From assembly GCA_937766455.1 (NCBI GenBank), contig CALLXD010000073.1, positions 1-33,726 of the forward strand: a stretch of DNA of 33,726 nucleotides, read 5' to 3'. The position numbers were made by a program, and so were the translations under genes. Origin of the DNA: Vicinamibacterales bacterium (GTDB taxonomy: Bacteria > Acidobacteriota > Vicinamibacteria > Vicinamibacterales > UBA8438). Shown piece after piece: positions 1-7,080 of the stretch. Numbering within the stretch: the first letter of the stretch is position 1; each line of letters starts with the position of its first letter. The notes below the pieces were generated by a model that made no database searches, was not told where the DNA came from, and saw nothing but the letters and a program-made list of their open reading frames with translations.

Positions 1-70
1 CCTCGCGCGTGAAGTCCCGGTGACATCGTAGCGCGCAGGTCTGCCTCCCGAGGGCGCCATCGCCGGTGGA

Positions 71-664
71 TCAAAGACCGGCAATCGCTCGTTCGACCAA
101 CGACCTCGTCGCCGCTGGCAATTCCAGGTCCAAGGCCGCCTGACGTCCCGCATCGGACATCTTCCGCCAGGTCTTGGCCAACACGTCGAGCAGCCTGCCG
201 TCTTCGTGCTTGGATGCGAAGTCAGCAAGATAGTGGTCGAGGAACACCAGACAGATCACGTCCTCGAGGAGTTGCACGTCCGGATCCGCTTTCAACTGTT
301 CCTTCCGCAGAAGCGACTCGACCCGCGCGATCACGGCGGCATCGTAGCCGACCTCGTCGAGGATGGCGGCGGCCGTGGACGCGTGAAACCGCGCCAGTTC
401 GGTGCGCCACTGTCGGTATCCGGCGCGCCCGTCCGGATAGTCCGCGCGGGGGCTGACCCAGCGACGGATGTGCTGACATCGCGCCGCTAGCCGCACCGGC
501 TCAGGAGCATCTGGACGATACCGCTCCAAATGGGCCGTCATACGCCTGGCGTAAACCAGCTCGCGCGGCTGGGCGAGGCCGGCAAGCCGCTCCGAGTTCG
601 GGTCCTCAGCGTTCGCGGCGTCGAACCGGTCAATGGCGCGCTGGAATCGGCCGGTAGAGTGCAT
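71..664 (-). CDS. DUF4202 family protein
   Basis: This is a 197-aa protein of unknown biochemical role that resembles the DUF4202 family. Members of that family often sit next to sulfate-activation genes. The N-terminus reads MHSTGRFQRAIDRFDAAN, followed by a helical region rich in Arg, Glu and Ala, with motifs such as RRMTAHLERY, HIRRW and EDVICLVFLDHY. No signal peptide or membrane segment is seen. The open frame continues about 139 codons upstream, but that part is Ser/Arg-rich and lies antisense to cysC, so I place the start at the Met at 664. The gene is divergent from cysC with only about 40 bp between starts, so the two promoters must overlap or lie partly inside the neighbouring gene. 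The link to sulfur metabolism is inferred from position. I am fairly sure of the family and have no function to offer. Confidence 0.8.
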   Translation of the reverse strand: MHSTGRFQRAIDRFDAANAEDPNSERLAGLAQPRELVYARRMTAHLERYRPDAPEPVRLAARCQHIRRWVSPRADYPDGRAGYRQWRTELARFHASTAAAILDEVGYDAAVIARVESLLRKEQLKADPDVQLLEDVICLVFLDHYLADFASKHEDGRLLDVLAKTWRKMSDAGRQAALDLELPAATRSLVERAIAGL

Positions 665-704
665 GGGTGCGTGATCTCCTCTACGGCACGTCGCCGTGGG
701 GGTT

Positions 705-1349
705 ATGATAACTGGTTCCATGGTCCCCGACGACGACATCCACCCAGAGTTCGATCGCATGCTGGGACGGGACGCGAAAGAGCGCCTGCTCGCCCAGCGG
801 GGCTGCGTGCTCTGGCTATACGGCCTGTCCGGATCGGGAAAAAGCACGTTGGCGCACGAGCTGGAAAAAAAAATGCACGGCGACGGCGTGCTGACCCGCC
901 TGCTGGATGGCGACAACATCCGCACCGGGCTCAATCGCGGACTGGGTTTCTCTGACGATGACCGCCTCGAGAACATCCGCCGCATCAGCGAAGTGGCACG
1001 ACTGTTTGCCGAGACCGGCATCGTCACGCTGGCCGCTTTCATTACGCCAACGCGCGCACTGCGAGCCCTCGCGCGGGCCATCGTCGGAGCGCGGGACTTC
1101 CGCGAAGTCTACGTAAAAGCCTCGTTCGCGACGTGCGCCGCGCGGGACGTCAAGGGCCTCTACGCCAAGGCGGCGGCCGGCGGCGTCAAGCATTTCACCG
1201 GCAAAGATTCCCTGTTCGAAGAACCGGACCCGAGCACAGGCGGCCTCGTCGTCATCGATACCGAGGACGCGTCCCTCGAAGACTCGACCGACGCGCTGTA
1301 TCGGATCGTCCGTCCTCTCATCGCTCCCCAAGACGCCCGCGGAACGTGA
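705..1349 (+). CDS. cysC: adenylylsulfate (APS) kinase
   Basis: The enzyme phosphorylates adenosine 5'-phosphosulfate (APS) to PAPS with ATP in the cytoplasm. Family signatures are clear: P-loop GLSGSGKS at residues 40-47, then DGDNIRTGLNRGLGFSDDDR with ENIRR, the FITPTR segment (FISPYR in many homologues), CAARDVKGLYAKAAAG and FTGKDSLFEEP. At about 214 aa it is a stand-alone kinase with a roughly 30-residue N-terminal extension, not the CysNC fusion. Three in-frame starts are possible (GTG 696, ATG 705, ATG 720). I prefer 705 because a G-rich stretch lies just before it, but the choice is weak. cysD begins 3 bp after the stop, so the gene is the first of a cysCDN operon. Because the CysH encoded nearby is of the Fe-S, APS-using type, PAPS made here may feed sulfotransferases as well as reduction. 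Confidence 0.93.
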   Translation: MITGSMVPDDDIHPEFDRMLGRDAKERLLAQRGCVLWLYGLSGSGKSTLAHELEKKMHGDGVLTRLLDGDNIRTGLNRGLGFSDDDRLENIRRISEVARLFAETGIVTLAAFITPTRALRALARAIVGARDFREVYVKASFATCAARDVKGLYAKAAAGGVKHFTGKDSLFEEPDPSTGGLVVIDTEDASLEDSTDALYRIVRPLIAPQDARGT

Positions 1350-1351
1350 AT

Positions 1352-2257
1352 ATGTTGTCCTACAAACTCAACCATGTGCGGCAATTGGAATCGGAATCGA
1401 TCTTCGTGCTGCGTGAAACCGCGGCCCAGTTCGACCGTCCGGCCCTCCTTTTTTCGGGCGGCAAAGACTCCATCGTCATGGCCCATCTGGCCCGCAAGGC
1501 CTTCCACCCGGCACGCATTCCGTTCATGCTGCTGCACGTAGACACGGGGCACAATTTTCCAGAGACCATCGAATTCCGCGACCGTTTCATCGCGGCGATC
1601 GGCGCACGCCTGATCGTGGCGCACGTGCAGGATTCCATAGACGCCGGCCGGGTTGTCGAGGAGACGGGGCCCAACGCCAGCCGCAACAAGCTACAGACGG
1701 TGACGCTGCTGGACGCCCTCGAAAAACACCAGTTCGACGCGGCGCTGGGGGGCGGTCGTCGGGACGAAGAAAAAGCCCGCGCCAAGGAGCGTTTCTTCTC
1801 CCACCGGAACGACTTCGGAGAGTGGGACCCCAAGGCCCAACGCCCTGAACTGTGGAACCTGTTCAACGGGCGCCACCATCACGGGGAGCACTTCCGGATC
1901 TTTCCCTTGAGTAATTGGACCGAGATGGACGTCTGGCAATACATCAAACGCGAAGCGATCGACCTGCCGAGCCTGTATTTTTCGCACGAACGGGTCGTGG
2001 TGGACCGCCACGGCTCACTGCTCGCTGTCTCCGATGTGGTCCGTCCCCAAGCGGGCGAAACGTCGGAGAACAGAACCGTCCGATTCCGCACCATCGGCGA
2101 CATGACCTGCACTGGCGGCGTTGATTCCGTCGCGACCTCGCTGGATGACATCATCGCGGAGGTCGCCGCGGCGCGAGAGACCGAACGAGGCACGCGGTCG
2201 GACGACAAACGCTCGGAGTCCGCCATGGAGGATCGCAAGAAAGAGGGCTATTTCTAA
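1352..2257 (+). CDS. cysD: sulfate adenylyltransferase subunit 2 (small, PP-loop)
   Basis: This is the catalytic ATP-pyrophosphatase subunit of ATP sulfurylase, which makes APS from sulfate and ATP together with CysN. It has 301 aa, the usual length for CysD. The PP-loop signature SGGKDS is at residues 35-40. HVDTGHNFPE, GGGRRDEEKARAKER and the C-terminal TCTGGV segment are also family hallmarks, and the protein ends with KKEGYF as many CysD proteins do. The frame is open further upstream inside cysC, but the Met at 1352 matches the family N-terminus (MLSYKLNHVRQLESES). Its TAA stop overlaps the cysN start by one base (TAATG), implying translational coupling of the two subunits. Confidence 0.96.
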   Translation: MLSYKLNHVRQLESESIFVLRETAAQFDRPALLFSGGKDSIVMAHLARKAFHPARIPFMLLHVDTGHNFPETIEFRDRFIAAIGARLIVAHVQDSIDAGRVVEETGPNASRNKLQTVTLLDALEKHQFDAALGGGRRDEEKARAKERFFSHRNDFGEWDPKAQRPELWNLFNGRHHHGEHFRIFPLSNWTEMDVWQYIKREAIDLPSLYFSHERVVVDRHGSLLAVSDVVRPQAGETSENRTVRFRTIGDMTCTGGVDSVATSLDDIIAEVAAARETERGTRSDDKRSESAMEDRKKEGYF

Positions 2258-3534
2258 TGTCCACGAGCGAGACCGCGGGCTACATGGAGATGGACCTGCT
2301 GCGGTTTACCACCGCTGGCAGCGTCGACGACGGCAAGAGCACCCTGATCGGCCGACTCCTGTACGACAGCAAGAGCATCTTCGAAGACCAGCTCGAGGCC
2401 ATGGAGGAATCGAGCCGCAAGCGCGGCGACGAACATGTCAATCTCGCGCTGCTGACGGACGGTCTTCGGGCCGAGCGCGAACAGGGGATCACGATCGACG
2501 TGGCCTACCGGTACTTCGCGACGCCGCGGCGAAAATTCATCATCGCCGACACCCCCGGGCACATTCAGTACACGCGCAACATGGTGACAGGCGCGTCGAC
2601 GGCCAGCCTCGCCATCATTCTGATCGACGCCCGGAAAGGTGTCGTCGAACAGACCTGCCGCCACGCGTTCATTGCAAATTTGCTTCGCATTCAGCATGCG
2701 GTGGTGGCGGTGAACAAGATGGACCTCCTAGACTACGACGAGGACACCTACGACGCGATTGTCACGGCGTTCCAGGACTTCGCGTCTCGTCTCGACAACC
2801 TTGTTGCAATCACATTCATTCCCATCAGCGCCTTGCGCGGTGACAACGTCGTCGACAAGTCGACACAGATGCCCTGGTATGCGGGTCCATCCCTGCTTCA
2901 GCACCTCGAGACCGTCTACGTCGGTTCCGAAGAGAATCACGTGGACGCGCGCTTACCGGTGCAGTGGGTCATCCGACCGCAGTCGGATACCCATCACGAC
3001 TTTCGGGGATATGCGGGTCGAATAGCTGGCGGCGTCTTCAAACCTGGTGATGACGTGCTCGTGCTACCGAGCGGATTCGCCACACGGGTGACTGCCATCG
3101 AGACCTTCGACAGCGACTTGGAGGAGGCCTTCAGTCCGCTCTCGGTCACCATGACGCTGGACGACGACATCGACGTCAGCCGGGGCGACATGATCGTTAA
3201 GCCGAACAACCCGCCGAGCGTCGATCAGGACATCGAGGCCATGATCTGCTGGTTCTCGGAACGCCCGCTGCGCGCCCGCGCCAAGTATGTGCTTCGCCAC
3301 ACGACCAAGGAGGTCAGGGCCGTCGTGCGTGAAATGCGATACAAGGTCGACATCAACACCCTGCACAAGGTCGAGGGTGAGCCCGAGTTTCGACTGAATG
3401 AAATCGGTCGCATCGCGTTGCGCACATCGTCGCCGCTCTTCTACGATCGCTACAATCGCAATCGTACGACCGGCAGTTTTGTCCTCATCGATGAGCAGAC
3501 AAATGAAACCGTCGCCGCCGGCATGATCGTCTGA
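2257..3534 (+). CDS. cysN: sulfate adenylyltransferase subunit 1 (GTPase)
   Basis: This is the regulatory GTPase subunit of ATP sulfurylase; GTP hydrolysis drives APS synthesis by CysD. The elongation-factor-like GTPase motifs are all visible: G1 GSVDDGKS at residues 21-28, the switch region REQGITIDVAYRYF, G3 DTPGH at 98-102, G4 NKMD at 153-156 and G5 SALRG. They are followed by EF-Tu-like beta-barrel domains. At 425 aa it lacks the C-terminal APS-kinase domain found in CysNC fusions, consistent with the separate cysC upstream. The start overlaps the cysD stop by one base. It is the last gene of the cysCDN run and converges on cysQ across a 58-bp gap in which I see no clear terminator. Confidence 0.96.
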   Translation: MSTSETAGYMEMDLLRFTTAGSVDDGKSTLIGRLLYDSKSIFEDQLEAMEESSRKRGDEHVNLALLTDGLRAEREQGITIDVAYRYFATPRRKFIIADTPGHIQYTRNMVTGASTASLAIILIDARKGVVEQTCRHAFIANLLRIQHAVVAVNKMDLLDYDEDTYDAIVTAFQDFASRLDNLVAITFIPISALRGDNVVDKSTQMPWYAGPSLLQHLETVYVGSEENHVDARLPVQWVIRPQSDTHHDFRGYAGRIAGGVFKPGDDVLVLPSGFATRVTAIETFDSDLEEAFSPLSVTMTLDDDIDVSRGDMIVKPNNPPSVDQDIEAMICWFSERPLRARAKYVLRHTTKEVRAVVREMRYKVDINTLHKVEGEPEFRLNEIGRIALRTSSPLFYDRYNRNRTTGSFVLIDEQTNETVAAGMIV

Positions 3535-3592
3535 GGTCCGCAACGCGCAAACCGGGTCGGTGACGCCCGCCCCCCGTCGAACCGTGCGTGGA

Positions 3593-4369
3593 CTACGCTG
3601 GCAGCGAGTACGTGCCGGGCCGGAGTCCGATGACGAAGCTGGGATTCAGCAGAGACGGCTTGTTGTAGCGAAGCGTTCCAGGATGGGGCTCGGGATTCCC
3701 TGAATTGCGGTAGACACAATCTCCAGCGGCCACGTCCCACTCCATCGTCGGACCCAGTCTCGGGTACATGTCAGCCCGACCATCGGCGACGACACAAAAT
3801 TTCAGCGAACTCCCGCTCTTGACCCGTTCCGCGATCGTGAACGGCTCCAGAAACGACTCGAGAGCAGGGCTCGGGTGGGATCGGCTCTCGACGATCCGCA
3901 ATGGTCCGGCCGGGTCAGCCAACGTCGACCGTAGACGTCGGGGTGCCGACTCTCCCTCCTGCTTCCAGGCCCCCCCGCCAGCGGTCGCGTAGAACAGCAG
4001 CCCCGAAGCGGGCGCCGCGACCACGCCGAGCACCGGTTCGCCACCTTCGATCATGGCGATGTTCACAGTGAATTCGTCTGTCCGATTGATGAACTCCTTG
4101 GTCCCGTCGAGCGGATCGACCAGCCAGTACCGCGGCCACTGTCGGCGCTCTTCGTAGTCCGGCAGCTCGCGTTCCTCAGAGACATAGGGAATCGTGTCGT
4201 CCAGAGCGAGCACCCCCTCCCGGATAATCTCCTCGGCCGCAAGGTCAACCCCGGTGACCGGCGAGCCGTCCTCTTTTTGTCGCACCCAGGTATCGCGGGC
4301 ATGGTAGTGCTTCAGCACCACTTTCGCGGCCCGCCTCGCAATGTCGTTGACTGCTTCGATTGTGACCAT
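3593..4369 (-). CDS. cysQ: 3'(2'),5'-bisphosphate nucleotidase CysQ
   Basis: This inositol-monophosphatase-fold enzyme hydrolyses 3'-phosphoadenosine 5'-phosphate (PAP), the by-product of PAPS use, to AMP. The metal-binding motifs are present: VSEE around residues 63-66, DPLDGTKEF at 85-93 and WDVAAGD at 211-217. The length is 258 aa, normal for CysQ. An upstream in-frame extension is Arg/Pro-rich and crosses the likely regulatory region of the next operon, so the Met at 4369 (MVTIEAVNDIARRAAKVV) is the best start. It is convergent with cysN and divergent from the DUF2061-cysH operon. Its presence suggests that PAPS is really made and consumed here, even though CysH looks like an APS reductase. 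Confidence 0.93.
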   Translation of the reverse strand: MVTIEAVNDIARRAAKVVLKHYHARDTWVRQKEDGSPVTGVDLAAEEIIREGVLALDDTIPYVSEERELPDYEERRQWPRYWLVDPLDGTKEFINRTDEFTVNIAMIEGGEPVLGVVAAPASGLLFYATAGGGAWKQEGESAPRRLRSTLADPAGPLRIVESRSHPSPALESFLEPFTIAERVKSGSSLKFCVVADGRADMYPRLGPTMEWDVAAGDCVYRNSGNPEPHPGTLRYNKPSLLNPSFVIGLRPGTYSLPA

Positions 4370-4441
4370 GGCGCCGGCAGTGTAGCAGTTCGGGAACACC
4401 CGCACGCACCCGGCCCGCGGCCACGCAGCCGGAGCGCCGAC

Positions 4442-4471
4442 TTGACGACGACGCACCCGGCGGATGAGAAT
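4442..4471 (+). promoter_or_regulatory. candidate sigma-70 promoter of the DUF2061-cysH operon
   Basis: A TTGACG -35 box at 4442-4447 is followed after 18 bp by GAGAAT at 4466-4471 (4 of 6 matches to TATAAT). Transcription would start near 4478, only about two bases before the GTG of the poly-Cys leader ORF. That would make the leader essentially leaderless. This is a sequence match only; no start site is known. Confidence 0.5.
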
Positions 4472-4479
4472 GGTAACTC

Positions 4480-4584
4480 GTGAAAATGCATACAAGCGCC
4501 GCCTGTCGATGTTGCTGTTGTCCGGAGGCCCCCTGGGCCCCCGAGCTGATGGTCGTGTCGCGCATGGCGCAAGTAGCAGACTGA
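4480..4584 (+). CDS. poly-cysteine leader peptide (candidate cysteine attenuator uORF)
   Basis: This is a 34-codon ORF starting at GTG 4480, or 32 codons from ATG 4486. It reads HTSAACRCCCCPEAPWAPEL and then MVVSRMAQVAD. Five of six consecutive codons (4504-4521) are Cys, with one Arg in between. It lies between a candidate promoter and a strong intrinsic terminator, ahead of an operon for making sulfide for cysteine synthesis. This is the layout of an amino-acid attenuator: when Cys-tRNA is scarce the ribosome would stall on the Cys run and change RNA folding. Poly-cysteine leaderless uORFs with this role are known in mycobacteria. The predicted transcription start is almost at the GTG, which fits a leaderless ORF. 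The composition, position and terminator are seen in the sequence; the mechanism is inferred. Confidence 0.7.
   Translation: MKMHTSAACRCCCCPEAPWAPELMVVSRMAQVAD
4524..4542 (+). promoter_or_regulatory. candidate attenuator hairpin 1:2 next to the Cys codons
   Basis: GGCCC (4527-4531) can pair with GGGCC (4535-4539) around a 3-base loop, with two extra outer G-C pairs after an A/C mismatch. The hairpin begins 2-5 bases after the last Cys codon, so a ribosome stalled there would mask its left arm. The freed segment 4531-4538 (CCCTGGGC) can pair, with one bulge, to GCCCGGG (4611-4617), the left arm of the downstream terminator. That gives the classical 1:2, 2:3, 3:4 arrangement. The pairing was done by eye, without energy calculation. 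Confidence 0.45.
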
Positions 4585-4608
4585 GAAAAGCCAAACGCGA
4601 ATGACAAG

Positions 4609-4643
4609 AAGCCCGGGAGCCACACGCTCCCGGGCTTTTTTTT
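4609..4643 (+). terminator. strong intrinsic terminator ahead of DUF2061 (attenuator terminator)
   Basis: The perfect stem GCCCGGGAGC (4611-4620) / GCTCCCGGGC (4626-4635) has a CACAC loop, flanking AA/TT pairs and an eight-T run at 4636-4643. It stands 49 bp before the DUF2061 start on the same strand. No other plus-strand gene ends just upstream; the only plus-strand ORF there is the poly-Cys leader. It therefore most likely controls read-through into the operon. Confidence 0.85.
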
Positions 4644-4692
4644 ATGTCGACGGCTCGGTGGCCGTCGATCGATAGCGAGCCAGAGGCACACC

Positions 4693-4962
4693 ATGTTTGA
4701 AGAATCAGCGATGCGCTCGATCAGCAAGGCCGTCTCTTGGCGCATCGTGGCCACGGCGACCACCACGCTCCTGGTATACGCGTTCACCGGTCGGACTGAC
4801 CTCGCAGTGACCATCGGACTCCTCGAAGCGGTCACCAAGATGGCGCTGTACTATTTCCACGAACGCGCCTGGAACCGGCTCCACCTGGGGCGCAAACCGA
4901 TGACCGGCTCGGATCCATCCGCCAACGCGGCGCTGGCGTCGCAAGGCGGTGAGTCGGAATGA
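4693..4962 (+). CDS. DUF2061 small membrane protein
   Basis: This 89-aa protein matches DUF2061, a small family typically linked to cysteine and sulfate assimilation clusters. It contains the family-typical SISKAVSWRIVATATTTLLV, then a hydrophobic segment and GLLEAVTKMALYYFHERAWNRL. Two membrane-spanning helices are likely, at about residues 17-32 and 36-55. The C-terminal 20 residues are polar. AGAGG at 4682-4686 gives a good ribosome site. The stop overlaps the cysH start by four bases (ATGA). Position suggests a role in sulfate uptake or sulfide handling at the membrane, but no activity is established. Confidence 0.88.
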   Translation: MFEESAMRSISKAVSWRIVATATTTLLVYAFTGRTDLAVTIGLLEAVTKMALYYFHERAWNRLHLGRKPMTGSDPSANAALASQGGESE

Positions 4963-5708
4963 CTGACTCCATCACACGCCTGGACGCCACCGCGCTGGCG
5001 GAAGCCGGCCGAACGCTGGAGGGCGGCACGCCGCTCGATATCCTCCGTTGGGCGTCCAACATGTTCGCACCGCGACTGACATTCGCAACTGGCTTCGGCG
5101 CCGAGGGCTGCGTCTTGTTGGACCTGATCGGGCGGCACGACCTCGACGTCGATATCTTCACGCTGGACACAGGTCTCCTGTTTCCGGAGACCTACGAGTT
5201 GTGGCGACGACTCGAAGACAAGTACGACTTCACTATCCGCAGTGTGAGCCCCGAGCTGTCGATCGAGCAGCAGGCGGCCACGCATGGCCCAGAACTCTGG
5301 GAACGTGAGCCGGACCGGTGCTGTGACATGCGTAAAGTCACTCCGTTGACCGCGCAGTTGGCCGGATTCGACGCATGGATCACGGCGATACGTCGCGACC
5401 AGACGGACAGCCGCGCGGGCGCGCTAGCGGTGGAATGGGACCCAAAATTCGCGCTCGGCAAGGTAAATCCATTGGTCCGTTGGACCAAGAGAGACGTGTG
5501 GGCACACCTGCTCAAGCATGACGTGCCATACAATCCGCTTCACGATCGTGGCTACCCGAGTGTCGGCTGCCTACCGTGCACGAGTATGGTGAACGCCGGG
5601 GAACACGATCGGGCCGGCCGCTGGCGCGGTGCGCTCAAGACAGAATGTGGCCTGCATACCCAGGCCGACGGAGCCGACGAGTTCGGGAACACGAGTTCCC
5701 CCGCGTAG
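4959..5708 (+). CDS. cysH: [4Fe-4S] adenylylsulfate reductase (CysH family, thioredoxin-dependent)
   Basis: The enzyme reduces activated sulfate to sulfite using thioredoxin. The length is 249 aa. Substrate-binding motifs FATGFGAEG (42-50) and the DTGLLFPETYEL region are present. The catalytic Cys is at 230 in ECGLH. Two extra Cys pairs, CC at 121-122 and CxxC at 204-207, are the ligands of the [4Fe-4S] cluster that marks APS reductases; classical E. coli-type PAPS reductases lack them. The substrate is therefore probably APS, although some cluster-bearing CysH enzymes accept both APS and PAPS. The gene is translationally coupled to DUF2061, and 27 bp separate it from the siroheme dehydrogenase. 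A separate APS kinase gene lies upstream, so the cell can also make PAPS. Confidence 0.93.
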   Translation: MTDSITRLDATALAEAGRTLEGGTPLDILRWASNMFAPRLTFATGFGAEGCVLLDLIGRHDLDVDIFTLDTGLLFPETYELWRRLEDKYDFTIRSVSPELSIEQQAATHGPELWEREPDRCCDMRKVTPLTAQLAGFDAWITAIRRDQTDSRAGALAVEWDPKFALGKVNPLVRWTKRDVWAHLLKHDVPYNPLHDRGYPSVGCLPCTSMVNAGEHDRAGRWRGALKTECGLHTQADGADEFGNTSSPA

Positions 5709-5726
5709 CCCGGAGCGACCCGGGCT
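5707..5726 (+). other. stem-loop at the cysH stop codon
   Basis: AGCCCGG (5707-5713) pairs with CCGGGCT (5720-5726) around AGCGAC. It overlaps the cysH stop and lies 9 bp before the next start. There is no T run, so it is not a convincing terminator. It may be an RNA processing or stability hairpin. Confidence 0.35.
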
Positions 5727-5735
5727 CCTATTGCG

Positions 5736-6314
5736 ATGACCGGGTCAACGCCTCTCTTTCCAGTTTTCCTCAAGCTAGCCGACCGCCCAGTGGTCGTCAT
5801 TGGCGGCGGTCCGGTCGCGACGTCCAAGCTGAGAGGCCTGCTCGACGCTGGAGCGCGGGTGACCGTGGTCGCTCCGGCCGTGACACCGGAAATCGAGGCA
5901 AGTGGGGTGCCGATACGGCAGCGACCATTTGAGCCGACCGACCTGGACGATGCATGGCTGGTGGTTGCGGCCGCCTCTGCCACCGTCAACCGTGCCGTGG
6001 CGGATGCCGCCGAGCAACGCCGTCTCTTTGTCAACGCGGTGGACGACCCGCCGAACGCCAGCGCGTATCTTGGTGGTGTGGTGCGACGCGGCGGTGTCAC
6101 CGTGGCTATCTCGACCGATGGCCACGCCCCCGCACTCGCCGGGCTGATTCGGCAGGCGCTCGAGGCGCTCTTGCCGGTGTCCGAAGTGGAACAATGGATG
6201 AAGACCGCCCGGGTAGAACGCGCCGCATGGATGCGCGACAGCGTCCCAATGGAGCGGCGGCGGCCCCTGCTCTTGCAAGCCCTGGCCGGACTCTACGAAG
6301 ATCAGACGTCATGA
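5736..6314 (+). CDS. precorrin-2 dehydrogenase / sirohydrochlorin ferrochelatase (CysG N-terminal domain type)
   Basis: This protein oxidises precorrin-2 to sirohydrochlorin with NAD and may insert iron to give siroheme, the cofactor of the downstream reductase. Over 192 aa it covers only the CysG-A/Met8p-like half. The Rossmann motif VVVIGGGPVATSK (19-31) and the family segment NAVDDP (100-105, containing the key Asp) are visible, followed by the GGVVRRGGVTVAISTDGHAPALAG region. The methyltransferase half is a separate gene that overlaps its stop (ATGA), so this is a split CysG. Cytoplasmic location is expected. Confidence 0.9.
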   Translation: MTGSTPLFPVFLKLADRPVVVIGGGPVATSKLRGLLDAGARVTVVAPAVTPEIEASGVPIRQRPFEPTDLDDAWLVVAAASATVNRAVADAAEQRRLFVNAVDDPPNASAYLGGVVRRGGVTVAISTDGHAPALAGLIRQALEALLPVSEVEQWMKTARVERAAWMRDSVPMERRRPLLLQALAGLYEDQTS

Positions 6315-7078
6315 TGTCCAGGGGATGGGTCTCGCTCGTCGGCGCTGGTCCGGGCTATCCGGATCTGCTGACCGTGCGAGCCGTGGAACGACTCCGGACC
6401 GCGGATCTCGTGTTGTTCGACGCTCTCGTCGCCCCGGCGGTGGTGGCGCTAGCCGGTCAGGCCCAGCGCTTCTGCGTCGGCAAGCGGGCAGGTCGTAAAT
6501 CTGTGCGACAGGAGACGATCATCCGCTTGATGGTCCGAGCAGCGCAGCGCGGTCGGCGGGTCGTGCGTCTAAAATGTGGCGACCCCTACGTACTGGGTCG
6601 CGGCGCCGAGGAGGGTGTAGCGCTCAGAGCGGCCGGCGTCCCCTTCGAGGTGGTCCAGGGCATCACGACGGCAGTGGCCGCACCGGCTGGAGCTGGTATC
6701 CCACTGACCCATCGCGGCCTTGCCTCCGGCTTCGTCGTCGTCTCTGGACATCATGACACCAGTTACCGGCCGATCCTGGGTTCGTTGGAACCCGGCTCGG
6801 CCACGGTCGTCATTCTGATGGGTCTGTCCCACCGCCGCGGCATCGCGACCTGCCTTCTAGAACGTGGGTGGGCGGTGGACACTCCGGCGGCCGTGGTATT
6901 CGCCGCCGCGAGTTCGCGCGAACGGACCTGGATCGGTACACTGCGGGCCCTCGGCGACACGCCCCACGCCGATGAGTCAGAAGACCCGGGCACGATCGTG
7001 ATCGGCACGGTCGTCAACCTGCACACCGTGCTCAGAGACGTCGGCATGTCGACTTCTGCCGCCGAAGGGAAAGGCTGA
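6311..7078 (+). CDS. cobA: uroporphyrinogen-III C-methyltransferase (SUMT, CysG C-terminal domain type)
   Basis: This SAM-dependent enzyme methylates uroporphyrinogen III twice to precorrin-2, the first committed step to siroheme. It has 255 aa. Signature segments are VSLVGAGPGYPDLLT (8-21), GDPYVLGRGAEE (90-101; the family has GDPFVFGRGGEE) and VQGITTAVAAPAGAGIPLTHR. The frame is open further upstream inside the previous gene, but the ATG at 6311 overlapping the stop of the dehydrogenase gives the expected N-terminus. The stop is 2 bp before the reductase start. It works with the preceding gene to supply siroheme to the reductase. Confidence 0.92.
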   Translation: MMSRGWVSLVGAGPGYPDLLTVRAVERLRTADLVLFDALVAPAVVALAGQAQRFCVGKRAGRKSVRQETIIRLMVRAAQRGRRVVRLKCGDPYVLGRGAEEGVALRAAGVPFEVVQGITTAVAAPAGAGIPLTHRGLASGFVVVSGHHDTSYRPILGSLEPGSATVVILMGLSHRRGIATCLLERGWAVDTPAAVVFAAASSRERTWIGTLRALGDTPHADESEDPGTIVIGTVVNLHTVLRDVGMSTSAAEGKG

Positions 7079-7080
7079 AC

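Noticed and set aside
1..70. A gene at the left edge
   Set aside because: Only 70 bp after the DUF4202 stop, with no frame that can be assigned.
665..1081. A 139-codon N-terminal extension of the DUF4202 frame
   Set aside because: It is antisense to cysC, Ser/Arg-rich, and the family N-terminus fits the Met at 664.
4478..4643. A SAM, SAH or cobalamin riboswitch ahead of the cysH operon
   Set aside because: I could not match the conserved cores of these riboswitches, whereas a Cys-rich leader ORF and terminator explain the region better.
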